Shown here: in pieces, positions 27,300 to 35,810 of the stretch
Layout: every line of letters begins with the position of its first letter
Position numbering within the stretch: position 1 is the first letter of the stretch
NCBI RefSeq assembly: GCF_001262075.1
Contig: NZ_CP012073.1
Span: 1,711,001-1,775,000 of the forward strand
DNA length: 64,000 bases
Direction: 5' to 3'
Origin: Ottowia sp. oral taxon 894
GTDB lineage: Bacteria; Pseudomonadota; Gammaproteobacteria; Burkholderiales; Burkholderiaceae_C
Notes under the pieces: generated by a model
Databases searched by the model: none
What the model was told of the DNA's origin: nothing
The model's input: only the letters and a program-made list of their open reading frames with translations
Translations under genes and position numbers: made by a program

Positions 27300-27333
27300 G
27301 AAAAAAGGCCCGCACGCTGATGCCGTGCAGGCC
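27300..27333 (-). terminator. Terminator between prs and rplY
   Basis: GGCCTGCACG and CGTGCGGGCC form a stem on the minus strand followed by a run of T. It should separate prs transcripts from rplY at least partly. Confidence 0.8.
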
Positions 27334-27352
27334 CGCCTGGCCGTCTCCGGAA

Positions 27353-28330
27353 TCAGAACAGGCCGTCCTGCTCCAGAAACAGACTCATGACCGATTCGCC
27401 GCGCGCAATGCGCTGCATGGTCTGCGCAAACAGCGGCGCAACCGAGAGCTGGCGAATCTTGTGGCACTGCGTGGCAGCGCCGGAAAGGGGGATGGTGTTG
27501 GTGACGACCACTTCATCCAGCGCCGTGCCGTTGGCGATGCGGTCAATGGCGGGGCCGGAAAAAATGGGGTGCGTGCAGTAGGCGTAAACCTTTTTCGCGC
27601 CGCGCTCCTTGAGCACTTCGGCGGCTTTGACGAGCGTGCCGGCGGTGTCGATCATGTCGTCCATGATGACGCAGTTGCGCCCGTCGATGTCGCCGATGAT
27701 GTGCATGACTTCGCTCACATTGGCTTTGGGGCGGCGCTTGTCGATGATGGCCAGATCGCAGCCCAGCTGCTTGGCCAGCGCACGGGCGCGCACCACGCCG
27801 CCCACGTCAGGGCTGACGACCAGCAAATCGGTGTAGTTCTTCTGGCGCAAGTCGCCCAGCAGCACGGGCGAGGCGTAGATGTTGTCCACCGGAATGTCGA
27901 AAAAACCCTGGATTTGGTCGGCGTGCAGGTCCATCGTGAGCACGCTGGCCACGCCGACGGTTTGCAGCAGATTGGCCACCACCTTGGCGGAAATGGGCAC
28001 GCGCGTGGAGCGCGGGCGGCGGTCTTGCCGCGCGTAGCCGAAGTAGGGGATGACGGCGGTGATGCTTTCGGCTGACGCGCGCTTGAGCGCGTCCACCATG
28101 ATCAAAAGCTCCACCAGGTTTTCATTGGTGGGCGCGCAAGTGGGCTGCACAACGAAGACGTGGCGCCCGCGAATGTTTTGCTTGATTTCGACCGTGACTT
28201 CCCCGTCGGAGAAGCGGCCAACGGCGGCTGCGCCCAGGTTGATGCGGAGGTTGCTGGCGATTTCCTGCGCCAGCGCGGGGTTTGCGTTTCCGGCGAAAAC
28301 CAGAAATTCGTTGGATGTGGAAGGCTGCAT
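27353..28330 (-). CDS. prs: Ribose-phosphate pyrophosphokinase
   Basis: Protein of 325 residues that makes PRPP from ribose 5-phosphate and ATP, feeding purine, pyrimidine, histidine and NAD synthesis. Visible are [40 protein letters not shown], and the PRPP-binding loop [15 protein letters not shown]. Length is typical. A tRNA-Gln gene lies 66 bp upstream on the same strand, and ispE beyond it. Confidence 0.97.
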   Translation of the reverse strand: MQPSTSNEFLVFAGNANPALAQEIASNLRINLGAAAVGRFSDGEVTVEIKQNIRGRHVFVVQPTCAPTNENLVELLIMVDALKRASAESITAVIPYFGYARQDRRPRSTRVPISAKVVANLLQTVGVASVLTMDLHADQIQGFFDIPVDNIYASPVLLGDLRQKNYTDLLVVSPDVGGVVRARALAKQLGCDLAIIDKRRPKANVSEVMHIIGDIDGRNCVIMDDMIDTAGTLVKAAEVLKERGAKKVYAYCTHPIFSGPAIDRIANGTALDEVVVTNTIPLSGAATQCHKIRQLSVAPLFAQTMQRIARGESVMSLFLEQDGLF

Positions 28331-28396
28331 AAGCTGGCGCAGGATCAGTGGGACTTGTATGGCGCGCCGCGCAGCATGGCGCTTACCCAGAATGTT

Positions 28397-28473
28397 TGGC
28401 AGGGGAGGAAGGACTCGAACCCTCGCATGTCGGAATCAAAATCCGATGCCTTAACCAACTTGGCGACTCCCCT
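28397..28473 (-). tRNA. tRNA-Gln (TTG)
   Basis: A 77-nt cloverleaf on the minus strand with encoded CCA. The acceptor stem is AGGGGAG/CTCCCCT with discriminator G. The anticodon loop TTTTGAT gives anticodon TTG. It lies between ispE and prs, where a tRNA-Gln is regularly found in betaproteobacteria. Confidence 0.96.
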
Positions 28474-28495
28474 GCGCGGGATGATTCGCAATGAA

Positions 28496-29353
28496 TCACC
28501 CTGAAATCTTGCCTGCCGCCCATCCGGCCAGCGGGTGGATGGCAAGACTGCTGCATTCCTTCATCAGCCAGCCTTGCGGCGGCGTGATGGGGCCGCTTTG
28601 CCGCTCCTGATGAAGCGGCGCAAAAACAGCGCTGCCAGAGCCTGTCATCCGCGCATTCAGACCCGCAGATTGCAGCAGTTGAATGCCTTGGGTGACTTGC
28701 GGATTGAGCCGCTCGGCCACTGGCTGCAAATCGTTTTTGCCAAAGGCAAGCGGGCTTGCAGCGAAAGCGCGGACTATAGCAGGTTTCGTGTCGCGCCGCA
28801 GCTCAGGCGAGCGAAAAATTTGCGCGGTATCCAGGCCGGCAGGCGGCTTGAGCACCACAAAGCGCGTGGGCGGCAGGTGAATGGCCTGCAGTTTTTCGCC
28901 CACGCCTTCGGCCCAGGCGTGGCGGCCAAAGAGGAAGAACGGCACGTCCGCGCCCAGTTGCAGGCCGATGTGCGCCAGCGTCGCGCCATCCAGCCCCAGT
29001 TGCCAAAGGCGGTTGAGCGCCAGCAGCGCCGTGGCGGCGTCTGAAGAGCCGCCGCCCATGCCCGCTTGCGCGGGAATGCGTTTTTCAATGGCGATGTGCG
29101 CGCCTTGCGTGCAGCCGGTGGCCGCTTGCAGGGCGCGGGCGGCGCGCAGCGTCAGGTCATCGGCAGGCAGCGGCGCGCCAAGGTCTTCGCGGCTCAGGCG
29201 TCCACCGGCGCGCCTTTCAATGTGCAGGGTGTCGCACCAGTCGATGAGCGCGAAGGCCGATTGCAGCAAGTGGTAGCCGTCAGGGCGGCGGCCCGTGACG
29301 TGCAAAAACAAATTGAGCTTGGCCGGCGCGGGCAGGTCGTGTAGCGAGTGCAT
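28496..29353 (-). CDS. ispE: 4-diphosphocytidyl-2-C-methyl-D-erythritol kinase
   Basis: Protein of 285 residues of the GHMP kinase family; it phosphorylates CDP-ME in the MEP pathway to isoprenoid precursors. Motifs are PAPAKLNLFLHVTGRRPDGYH, the ATP-binding IPAQAGMGGGSSDAATAL, and the C-terminal MTGSGSAVFA. The start at 29353 gives MHSLHDLPAPAKLN. The lolB gene that usually precedes ispE in this lineage is not here; a divergent cytochrome gene lies upstream instead. Confidence 0.95.
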   Translation of the reverse strand: MHSLHDLPAPAKLNLFLHVTGRRPDGYHLLQSAFALIDWCDTLHIERRAGGRLSREDLGAPLPADDLTLRAARALQAATGCTQGAHIAIEKRIPAQAGMGGGSSDAATALLALNRLWQLGLDGATLAHIGLQLGADVPFFLFGRHAWAEGVGEKLQAIHLPPTRFVVLKPPAGLDTAQIFRSPELRRDTKPAIVRAFAASPLAFGKNDLQPVAERLNPQVTQGIQLLQSAGLNARMTGSGSAVFAPLHQERQSGPITPPQGWLMKECSSLAIHPLAGWAAGKISG

Positions 29354-29679
29354 GGCAGCGAGGGAGTTCTGGCATGAAAAATACCGCAGGGGCAAAGACC
29401 GATCAAATTTCCACCGGCCCGGCCAATGGCAAAAAAGCGTATTGATCGGCGGGCAATAAGCCTTGCGGCTTCGATGGCGCCGCATTGTTGTCCGCGCGGC
29501 TCTTTTCCCCAGCGCTGCGCTCGGGCATTCGGCATGGCGAACATGGAGTGCGGGCGGACCTATAAATTTCGCGGCTCCGCTTGAACCGCAACAAGAAAGA
29601 GTGGCTCGGCCCGCACGCTTTCTGGAGCAATTGCCGTCAGGCCGTTCACCTCCGATGCGCTGCCCGGACCCCACACGCC
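29354..29679. other. Divergent intergenic region ispE/cytochrome
   Basis: About 326 bp that must hold promoters for ispE and the cytochrome gene. No repeat copy is clear; a short stretch at 29556-29585 (CTATAAATTT, then GGCTCC) vaguely recalls the right end of the repeat. Confidence 0.4.
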
Positions 29680-30171
29680 ATGAGCGACACATCCAAATCC
29701 TCCGCCCCCATCATTGCCGCCTCTGCGGCCGCTCTGCTGGCCCTCATTGCCTTGGCTTGGCTGTTGCCTTCACCCGCTGACTATGGCAAGTCTTTGCCCA
29801 GCGCTACGCAAGAGCTGGATATGGCCCGGCGCATTCAAAAGGTGGGCAGCATCCGGTTTGCGCAGGCCGCCAAAGGCCCGCGTGAGCCGCGCGCGGGCGA
29901 AGCTGTTTTCAAGGCGCAGTGCGCCGCCTGTCATGCCGCAGGCGTTTCTGGCGCACCCAGATTTGAAAATGGCAGCGAGTGGGCGCCGCGCATCTCGCAG
30001 GGCTTTGACGCGCTGGTCAGCGCGGCCGTCCACGGCAAAGGTGCCATGCCTGCCCAGGCGGGCGGTTCTGCGACCGAGCTGGAGGTGGCCCGCGCCGTTG
30101 CCTATATGGCCAATGCCGCTGGCGCCCAGTTTGAAGAGCCTGCCGCCCCCGCAGCCCAACAGGGCGAATAA
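29680..30171 (+). CDS. Monohaem c-type cytochrome (cytochrome c5-like)
   Basis: Protein of 163 residues with an N-terminal membrane anchor or uncleaved signal (PIIAASAAALLALIALAWLL) and one haem-binding site CAACH in AVFKAQCAACHAAGVSGAPRF. A downstream Met in HGKGAMPAQAG is the likely sixth ligand. It probably carries electrons in the periplasm at the membrane. The start at 29680 (MSDTSKSSAP) is preferred over an upstream frame start at 29581. Confidence 0.9.
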   Translation: MSDTSKSSAPIIAASAAALLALIALAWLLPSPADYGKSLPSATQELDMARRIQKVGSIRFAQAAKGPREPRAGEAVFKAQCAACHAAGVSGAPRFENGSEWAPRISQGFDALVSAAVHGKGAMPAQAGGSATELEVARAVAYMANAAGAQFEEPAAPAAQQGE

Positions 30172-30324
30172 GGACTTGCTCGCCGGTCTGCCAGCAAACG
30201 CAGACAGCGCAGGACGGGCCTTGCCAAGACAAGAACGCGGGAACAAGCGCGCCCGCGCTTCGCGTTCACTTCAATTTGAATCCCTTCGCTTCAAGGCGGA
30301 TCGAAGTTGGCGAAGCACTGGAGT

Positions 30325-30416
30325 ATTTTGCTCCCACATTAATAGCACTATGTCCTAGTGGGGGTCTGCGCAGGCAGGCACTCCAGGCACCTTTTATTTG
30401 CTCCTGTTTTTGATGT
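30325..30416 (+). repeat. Dispersed intergenic repeat (copy)
   Basis: Left ATTTTGCTCCCACATTAATAG, core ACTATGTCCTAGTGGGGGTCTG, right CTTTTATTTGCTCCTGTTTT. It lies between the cytochrome gene and ahpC, ahead of the presumed ahpC promoter. Confidence 0.85.
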
Positions 30417-30461
30417 GGTTCGGCGGAGCAATCAGCCCAAAGGCGCGCCTCACCGCAGCAG

Positions 30462-30498
30462 ATAGCTCCCGCCTAACAATAGATTAGGCAAAATGAAT
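30462..30498 (+). promoter_or_regulatory. OxyR-like operator upstream of ahpC
   Basis: Four tetranucleotides at exact 7-nt spacings: ATAG, CTAA, TTAG and GAAT. They fit the OxyR pattern ATAG/CTAT/ATAG/CTAT at 12 of 16 positions. The site directly precedes a possible -35 (TTGGAA, 30498-30503) and -10 (GATAAT, 30522-30527) with an 18-bp spacer, the position expected for an OxyR-activated promoter. Confidence 0.5.
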
Positions 30499-30609
30499 TG
30501 GAATAGTTGATAGTTTGCCTTGATAATTCAGCCCGTCGCCCAGCCAGGCGCGCTTTTCAGAACCTGTTCGCAGGCGTCCATCTCAACCTCTCAACTCAAG
30601 GAGCCTCTC

Positions 30610-31173
30610 ATGTCCGTACTCAACACCGAAATCAAACCCTTCAAGGCCAGCGCCTACAAAAACGGCCAGTTCATCGAGCTGACCGAAGCCGATGTCAAAG
30701 GCAAGTGGGCCGTGTTCTTCTTCTACCCGGCCGATTTCACCTTCGTGTGCCCCACCGAGCTGGGCGACGTGGCCGACCACTACGCCGAATTCCAGAAGCT
30801 GGGCGTGGAGATTTACTCCGTCTCCACCGACACGCACTTCGTGCACAAGGCCTGGGCCGATGCGTCCGAGACCATCGGCAAGATCAAATACACCATGATT
30901 GGCGACCCCACGGGCACGATCACGCGCAACTTTGAAAACATGCGCGAAGACCAGGGCCTGGCCGATCGCGGCACCTTCATCGTTGATCCGCAAGGCGTGA
31001 TTCAGGCCGTGGAAATCACCGCCGAAGGCATCGGCCGCGATGCGGGCGATTTGCTGCGCAAAGTCAAGGCTGCCCAATACGTGGCCGCGCACCCCGGCGA
31101 AGTCTGCCCCGCCAAGTGGAAGGAAGGCGAGCAAACGCTCAAGCCTTCGCTGGAGCTGGTCGGAAAAATCTGA
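30610..31173 (+). CDS. ahpC: Alkyl hydroperoxide reductase peroxiredoxin subunit
   Basis: Protein of 187 residues, a typical 2-Cys peroxiredoxin that reduces hydrogen peroxide and organic hydroperoxides. The peroxidatic Cys47 is in [11 protein letters not shown] and the resolving Cys166 in GEVCPAKW. Length and C-terminus match the AhpC1 class that pairs with AhpF. The start ATG at 30610 gives [11 protein letters not shown]. ahpF follows 262 bp downstream. Confidence 0.97.
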   Translation: MSVLNTEIKPFKASAYKNGQFIELTEADVKGKWAVFFFYPADFTFVCPTELGDVADHYAEFQKLGVEIYSVSTDTHFVHKAWADASETIGKIKYTMIGDPTGTITRNFENMREDQGLADRGTFIVDPQGVIQAVEITAEGIGRDAGDLLRKVKAAQYVAAHPGEVCPAKWKEGEQTLKPSLELVGKI

Positions 31174-31307
31174 ACCGCTGCTGATGCCTCACGGCCTTCG
31201 GGCCGCTTCATGCAAACCGGGCCGGATGGCAGGCAAGGCGGGCGCGCGACCCGCTGGCCGTCCGGCTTTTTTTCGCCTGGCTGTTCTCCGGCAGTCGGTG
31301 CAAAGCT

Positions 31308-31397
31308 CCTTTTCCAGGAGCGAATTTGAGGGCCTGAAAACGGCTGTGGTCTCCGTGAAACGTGCGCAGACAGCTATTAAATAAAGAGCGAATATCC
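31308..31397 (-). repeat. Diverged relative of the dispersed repeat
   Basis: On the minus strand it reads ATTCGCTCTTTATTTAATAG, then CTGTCTGCGCACG, TTCACGGAGACCACAG, and CTCAAATTCGCTCCTGG. Both GCTC ends are kept, but the CCTAG core is replaced. It shares the AATAGCTG and TTCACGG blocks with the copy at 49757. It lies between ahpC and ahpF. Confidence 0.6.
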
Positions 31398-31435
31398 ATC
31401 GCCCATCAGTCCCATCGGATACGAAAGGAATCTTC

Positions 31436-33007
31436 ATGCTTGACAAAGACATCTCCGCCCAGTTGCAGCAATACATGGGCATGCTGCGCCGCCCCTTCAC
31501 CCTCACGGCCACGCTGGGCAGCGACGCCAAATCCGCCGAATTGCGCGAGCTGCTGGAGCAAGTGGCGGGCATGAGCGCGCACATCACGCTGCGCACCGAT
31601 GGCAGCGACGCGCGCGCGCCTTCCTTCGCCCTCACGCGGCCCGACGGCCCGCAGCATCTGCGCTTTGCCGCCATTCCGCTGGGCCACGAATTCACCAGCC
31701 TGGTGCTGGCGCTGCTATGGACGGGCGGGCACCCGCCCAAAGTGGCCGAAGACACGCTGGCGCAAATCAAGGCGCTGGAGCCGGCGCAAGACCTGAATTT
31801 CGAGGTTTACATGAGCCTGTCGTGCCACAACTGCCCCGACGTGGTGCAGGCGCTCTCGCTCATGGCCATCTTCAACCCGCGCGTTCGCGTGACGGTGATT
31901 GACGGCGCGCTCTTTCCCCAGGAAATCGAAGCGCGCGAAATCATGGGCGTGCCCGCCGTCTATCTGAACGGCCAGTTCTTCGCCAGCGGCCGCATGACGC
32001 TGGAAGAAATCCTGCAAAAAGTGGACACGGGCGCCGCCGCGCGTGACGCTGGAAAGCTCTCGTCCAAAGCGCCGTTTGACGTGCTGGTGATTGGCGGCGG
32101 CCCCGCTGGCGCCACGGCGGCCATTTACGCCGCGCGCAAAGGCATCCGCACCGGCCTGGTGGCCGAACGCTTTGGCGGCCAGGTGAACGACACGATGGAA
32201 ATCGCCAACTACCCCGGCGTGCCCGAAACCAACGGCCCTGCCTGGGCCGCGCAGCTGGAGCAGCACGTGCGCAATTACGAGGTAGACCTCATCAGCGCCC
32301 AGCGCGTGGCCGAAGTCATTCCTGCCGCCCAGCCCGGCGGCCTGATCACCGTGCGGCTGGAAAACGGCGGCACGCTGCAAAGCCGCACGCTCATCGTGGC
32401 CACCGGCGCGCGCTGGCGCAACGTGAACGTGCCCGGCGAGCAGGAATACAAAACCAAAGGCGTCGCCTACTGCCCGCACTGCGACGGCCCGCTGTTCAAG
32501 GGCAAAGACGTGGCCGTCATCGGCGGCGGCAATTCCGGCGTGGAAGCGGCCATTGACCTGGCCGGCGTGGTGCGGCACGTCACCGTGCTCGAATACAACC
32601 CCGACCTGAAAGCCGACGCCGTGCTGGTCAGCAAACTCAAAAGCCTGCCCAACGTCACCATCCGCACCCACGCGCAAACCACCGAAATCACCGGCAGCCA
32701 GGGCAAAGTCAGCGGCCTGAGCTTCAAAAACCGCGACAGCGGCGCCAGCGAACACGTGGCGCTGCAAGGTGTGTTCGTGCAAATCGGCCTGGTGCCCAAC
32801 ACCGAATGGCTGGGCAGCGTGGTGCAGCGCAACCCGATGGGCGAAATCGTCATCGACGCCAAAGGCGCCACCAGCGCGCCCGGCATCTTCGCAGCGGGCG
32901 ACTGCACCACCGTGCCCTACAAGCAAATCGTCGTCTCCGCCGGCGAAGGCGCCAAAGCCGCCCTGGGCGCGTTTGACTACCTCATCCGCACCCCTGCGGC
33001 ACAGTGA
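31436..33007 (+). CDS. ahpF: Alkyl hydroperoxide reductase subunit F
   Basis: Protein of 523 residues, the NADH-dependent flavoprotein disulfide reductase that recycles AhpC. The N-terminal double thioredoxin domain carries CHNC (Cys130 and Cys133). FAD binding shows in [21 protein letters not shown], the second redox pair CPHC is at Cys346 and Cys349, NADH binding in [14 protein letters not shown], and the C-terminal FAD motif in [15 protein letters not shown]. Spacing of the Cys pairs matches E. coli AhpF. Confidence 0.97.
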   Translation: MLDKDISAQLQQYMGMLRRPFTLTATLGSDAKSAELRELLEQVAGMSAHITLRTDGSDARAPSFALTRPDGPQHLRFAAIPLGHEFTSLVLALLWTGGHPPKVAEDTLAQIKALEPAQDLNFEVYMSLSCHNCPDVVQALSLMAIFNPRVRVTVIDGALFPQEIEAREIMGVPAVYLNGQFFASGRMTLEEILQKVDTGAAARDAGKLSSKAPFDVLVIGGGPAGATAAIYAARKGIRTGLVAERFGGQVNDTMEIANYPGVPETNGPAWAAQLEQHVRNYEVDLISAQRVAEVIPAAQPGGLITVRLENGGTLQSRTLIVATGARWRNVNVPGEQEYKTKGVAYCPHCDGPLFKGKDVAVIGGGNSGVEAAIDLAGVVRHVTVLEYNPDLKADAVLVSKLKSLPNVTIRTHAQTTEITGSQGKVSGLSFKNRDSGASEHVALQGVFVQIGLVPNTEWLGSVVQRNPMGEIVIDAKGATSAPGIFAAGDCTTVPYKQIVVSAGEGAKAALGAFDYLIRTPAAQ

Positions 33008-33030
33008 GAGCCTGCCAAAGGCAAGCGCAA

Positions 33031-33053
33031 AAGCCCGCGTCGGCGGGCTTTTT
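33031..33053 (+). terminator. Intrinsic terminator after ahpF
   Basis: AAGCCCGC and GCGGGCTT pair with a short loop and T-run, 24 bp past the ahpF stop. Confidence 0.85.
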
Positions 33054-33162
33054 CATGGTCATTGGGTCCATGAAGGGCAACGCTGAATCTTTTGAATGCC
33101 TGCAAGCGCCTTGGGCGGTCTTGAGCGCTGGAAGCGCCGTGCCACAATCGCGCGCCATTGTC

Positions 33163-34728
33163 ATGTTCACATTCATACACACTTTCTCGCGCTGTCTGCG
33201 CCGCTGGTGCGCGGGCGCGGCGGCAGGGCTGCTGGCTGGCGTGGCGCTGGCGCAGCCCGTGCCTGAGCCGCAGGCGGCGCATCAGGAATCCTTTCAGGCA
33301 GAAGCGCCGCCGGAGCCGCAACAGGCTTTGCCAGCGGCTCTGGACGAGGGCGAAGAAGCGCCCGTTCGCTTCGCGCCCATTGCCGCACAGCCGCAGCCAG
33401 GCGAATCAGGCGAATCAGGCGCGCCGCAAGCGCAGGAGAGCGCCAGCCAGCCGCCAGGCGTTTTGCAGCCGCCTTCGCCCGACGCGCAGCAGATTTACCG
33501 CGCCGCGCGCGACAAGCTGGTGCAAATCCGCACGCTGCGGCGCGCCACCCGCACGCAAAGCAGCATTGGCTCCGGCTCGTATGTGGATGCGTCGGGGCTG
33601 ATCCTGACCAATTTCCACGTCATCAGCGATCTGGCGCTGGAGCCGGACAGCCACCGGGGCGTGAGCGTGAACGTGAATGGCCAGGAAGCCGAAGTGGCCT
33701 TGCTGGGTTTTGATGTGCTGCACGATCTGGCCGTGCTGCGCCCCGTGCAGCCGCCTGCCGATCCCGTGCCTGCCTTGCATCTGCGCCCGCAAGGCGAGCC
33801 GCTGGAGCAGGGCGAACGCATCTATTCGCTGGGCAACCCGCTGGATGTGGGTTTTGCCATCACCGAGGGCAATTACAACGGGCTGGTGCAGCGCAGCTTT
33901 TATCCGCGCATCTTCTTTGGCGGCGCACTCAACCCCGGCATGAGCGGCGGCCCGGCGCTGGACGCGCGCGGCCGCGTGATTGGCGTGAACGTGGCCAAGC
34001 GGCTGGACGCCGAGCAGGTGAGCTTTCTCGTGCCCGCCGGGTTCGCGCGCGCCTTGCTGGACAAGGCGCGCCAGGCCGCTCCCATGCAGGGCGCGGCCCA
34101 TGAGGAAATGGCGCGCCAGCTGCTGGAGCACCAGCAGACGCTGATGGAGCGCCTCATGGCCTCCACGGCGCGCAGCGAGCGCTACGGCCGCTACACCGTG
34201 CCGCTGCCCGCCGAAAGCCTGTCGCGTTGCTGGGGCAATGGGCAGGAGCACGAGCCGCGCGCCCTGTTCACGTACGAGCGCAGCGAATGCCGCATAGACA
34301 GCAGCGTGTTCACGGGCGATACCGGAGAGGTGGGCGGCATCCAGCTGCGCTACGAGGCGTACGACGCGCCGCGCATACGCGAGCTGGCCTTCGCCTATCA
34401 GTATTCGGCCAGCTTCGCCAATGAACCGCTGCCGCAAAACGGCGATGCCCGCCGCAGTGCGGCCGAATGCCGGCAGGACTTCGTTCAGCTCAAGGGCATG
34501 CCCGCCCGCGTGGTGCTGTGCATGCGCGCCTACCGCAAGCTGACGGGGCTGTATGACCTCACCGTGCTGGTTGCCAGCGTCAATCAGCCCAAAAGCAGCG
34601 TGCTGGGGCGCATGGATGCCGCCGGCCTGTCCTTTGACAATGCCTTGCTGCTGTCGCGCCACTTTCTGGATGGCTTTGCCTGGCAGGCCGATGCCCAGGC
34701 CAGCGCGCAAGAGGGGGCTGCGCCATGA
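33163..34728 (+). CDS. Exported trypsin-like serine protease
   Basis: Protein of 521 residues with a signal peptide (AGAAAGLLAGVALAQ), an Ala/Pro/Gln-rich spacer (about 30-105), and a chymotrypsin-fold protease domain. The catalytic triad is visible: His152 (LTNFHVIS), Asp188 (LHDLAVL) and Ser261 (GMSGGP). It resembles the HtrA/S1C group but has no evident PDZ domain; the C-terminal 200 residues are unassigned. It overlaps the FHA-like gene by 4 bp (ATGA), so the two are coupled. It should act in the periplasm or beyond. Confidence 0.85.
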   Translation: MFTFIHTFSRCLRRWCAGAAAGLLAGVALAQPVPEPQAAHQESFQAEAPPEPQQALPAALDEGEEAPVRFAPIAAQPQPGESGESGAPQAQESASQPPGVLQPPSPDAQQIYRAARDKLVQIRTLRRATRTQSSIGSGSYVDASGLILTNFHVISDLALEPDSHRGVSVNVNGQEAEVALLGFDVLHDLAVLRPVQPPADPVPALHLRPQGEPLEQGERIYSLGNPLDVGFAITEGNYNGLVQRSFYPRIFFGGALNPGMSGGPALDARGRVIGVNVAKRLDAEQVSFLVPAGFARALLDKARQAAPMQGAAHEEMARQLLEHQQTLMERLMASTARSERYGRYTVPLPAESLSRCWGNGQEHEPRALFTYERSECRIDSSVFTGDTGEVGGIQLRYEAYDAPRIRELAFAYQYSASFANEPLPQNGDARRSAAECRQDFVQLKGMPARVVLCMRAYRKLTGLYDLTVLVASVNQPKSSVLGRMDAAGLSFDNALLLSRHFLDGFAWQADAQASAQEGAAP

Positions 34729-35810
34729 CCGCCGCCGCGCCTGTGGAACCCGTTCTGTCGCGCGATCTGCCGCAGGACGCATCGCCCGGCCAGCCGCCGC
34801 TGCCGCCCCGGGCCGCGCCAGCCGCTCGCGCGCTGGCCGTGCTGGAAGTCAGCGAGCGCGGCCGCCATCTGGCGCAGGCTGTGCCCATCATGCGCTGGCC
34901 CTGCACGCTGGGCCGCGCCGTCCATGCCGATGCCGTGCTGACCGATCCGGCGCTGGCTGCCGAACATCTGCGCCTGGGCGTGGACGAGGCGGGCCGCGTG
35001 CATGTGCGGGTGCTGGACCGCGTCAATGGCGTCTGGCTGGGCCGCCGCCACATGCGCGGCGGGCAGTCCTTCATCTGGGAGCCGGGCGCGGCGCTGGCCG
35101 TGGGCCGCACCCAGCTCATGCTGCGGCTGGCCAGCGCCGAGCCGCCCCCGCCCCAGCCCTGGCGGCCCGCATCGCGGCGTGGCCTGGCCGTCACGGTGCT
35201 GGCCGTGGCCGCGCTGCTGGGCTGGGTGGCGGTTGAAACGCTGCTGCGCATGAACACGGCGGGCAATGTCGCGGGCCGCATCCTGTCGGAAAGCCTGGGC
35301 GTCTTTCTGCCGCTGCTGGCGTGGGTGCTGCTGTGGATGATGGCCAGCAAGCTCTTCGCGGGTTTTGCCATGTTTGGCCGCCATTTGCGCATTGCGGCTC
35401 TGGGGCTGCTGGCTTTTGGCGGCATCGGGGCTGCACTGCACGCAGGCGCCTTTGCCTTTTCGTGGCCTGCGCTGGCGCGCTTTGACCGCAGCCTGGCCTA
35501 TGCCGTGCTGGCGGCCACTGTGTGGCGGCACCTGTGCGCGGCCACGCCGCTGTCGCGCCGCCTGCTGGCGGGCGGCATGGCCTGCCTGCTGCTGGCGGCC
35601 CTGGGCCTGCAACTGGGCTTGCAGTGGCAGTCGCACAAGCGGCTGGGGCAGGGCACGCTCTATCTGTCGCACTTGTATCCGCCTTCCTGGCGGCTGGCCC
35701 CCGCGCAGCCGCTGGATGACTTCCTGACGGGCGCGCAGGCGCTCAGGCCCGCCCTGGCCGGGCGCGTGACCGAGCAGGACGAGCACGAAGACAGCGAGCT
35801 GGATGAATAA
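34725..35810 (+). CDS. FHA-like domain membrane protein
   Basis: Protein of 361 residues. Residues about 45-140 look like a forkhead-associated fold (CTLGRAVHADAVLTDPALAAEHLRL, then DRVNGVWLGRRHM). The conserved Ser that contacts phosphothreonine in FHA domains is Ala here, so phosphopeptide binding is uncertain. Five hydrophobic segments follow (about 145-310), then a short acidic tail. It overlaps the protease gene before it by 4 bp and the glycosyltransferase gene after it by 8 bp. Confidence 0.75.
   Translation: MTAAAPVEPVLSRDLPQDASPGQPPLPPRAAPAARALAVLEVSERGRHLAQAVPIMRWPCTLGRAVHADAVLTDPALAAEHLRLGVDEAGRVHVRVLDRVNGVWLGRRHMRGGQSFIWEPGAALAVGRTQLMLRLASAEPPPPQPWRPASRRGLAVTVLAVAALLGWVAVETLLRMNTAGNVAGRILSESLGVFLPLLAWVLLWMMASKLFAGFAMFGRHLRIAALGLLAFGGIGAALHAGAFAFSWPALARFDRSLAYAVLAATVWRHLCAATPLSRRLLAGGMACLLLAALGLQLGLQWQSHKRLGQGTLYLSHLYPPSWRLAPAQPLDDFLTGAQALRPALAGRVTEQDEHEDSELDE

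Noticed and set aside
29556..29585. Possible vestige of the repeat right end (CTATAAATTT, GGCTCC)
   Set aside because: Too short and imperfect; core and left blocks are absent.
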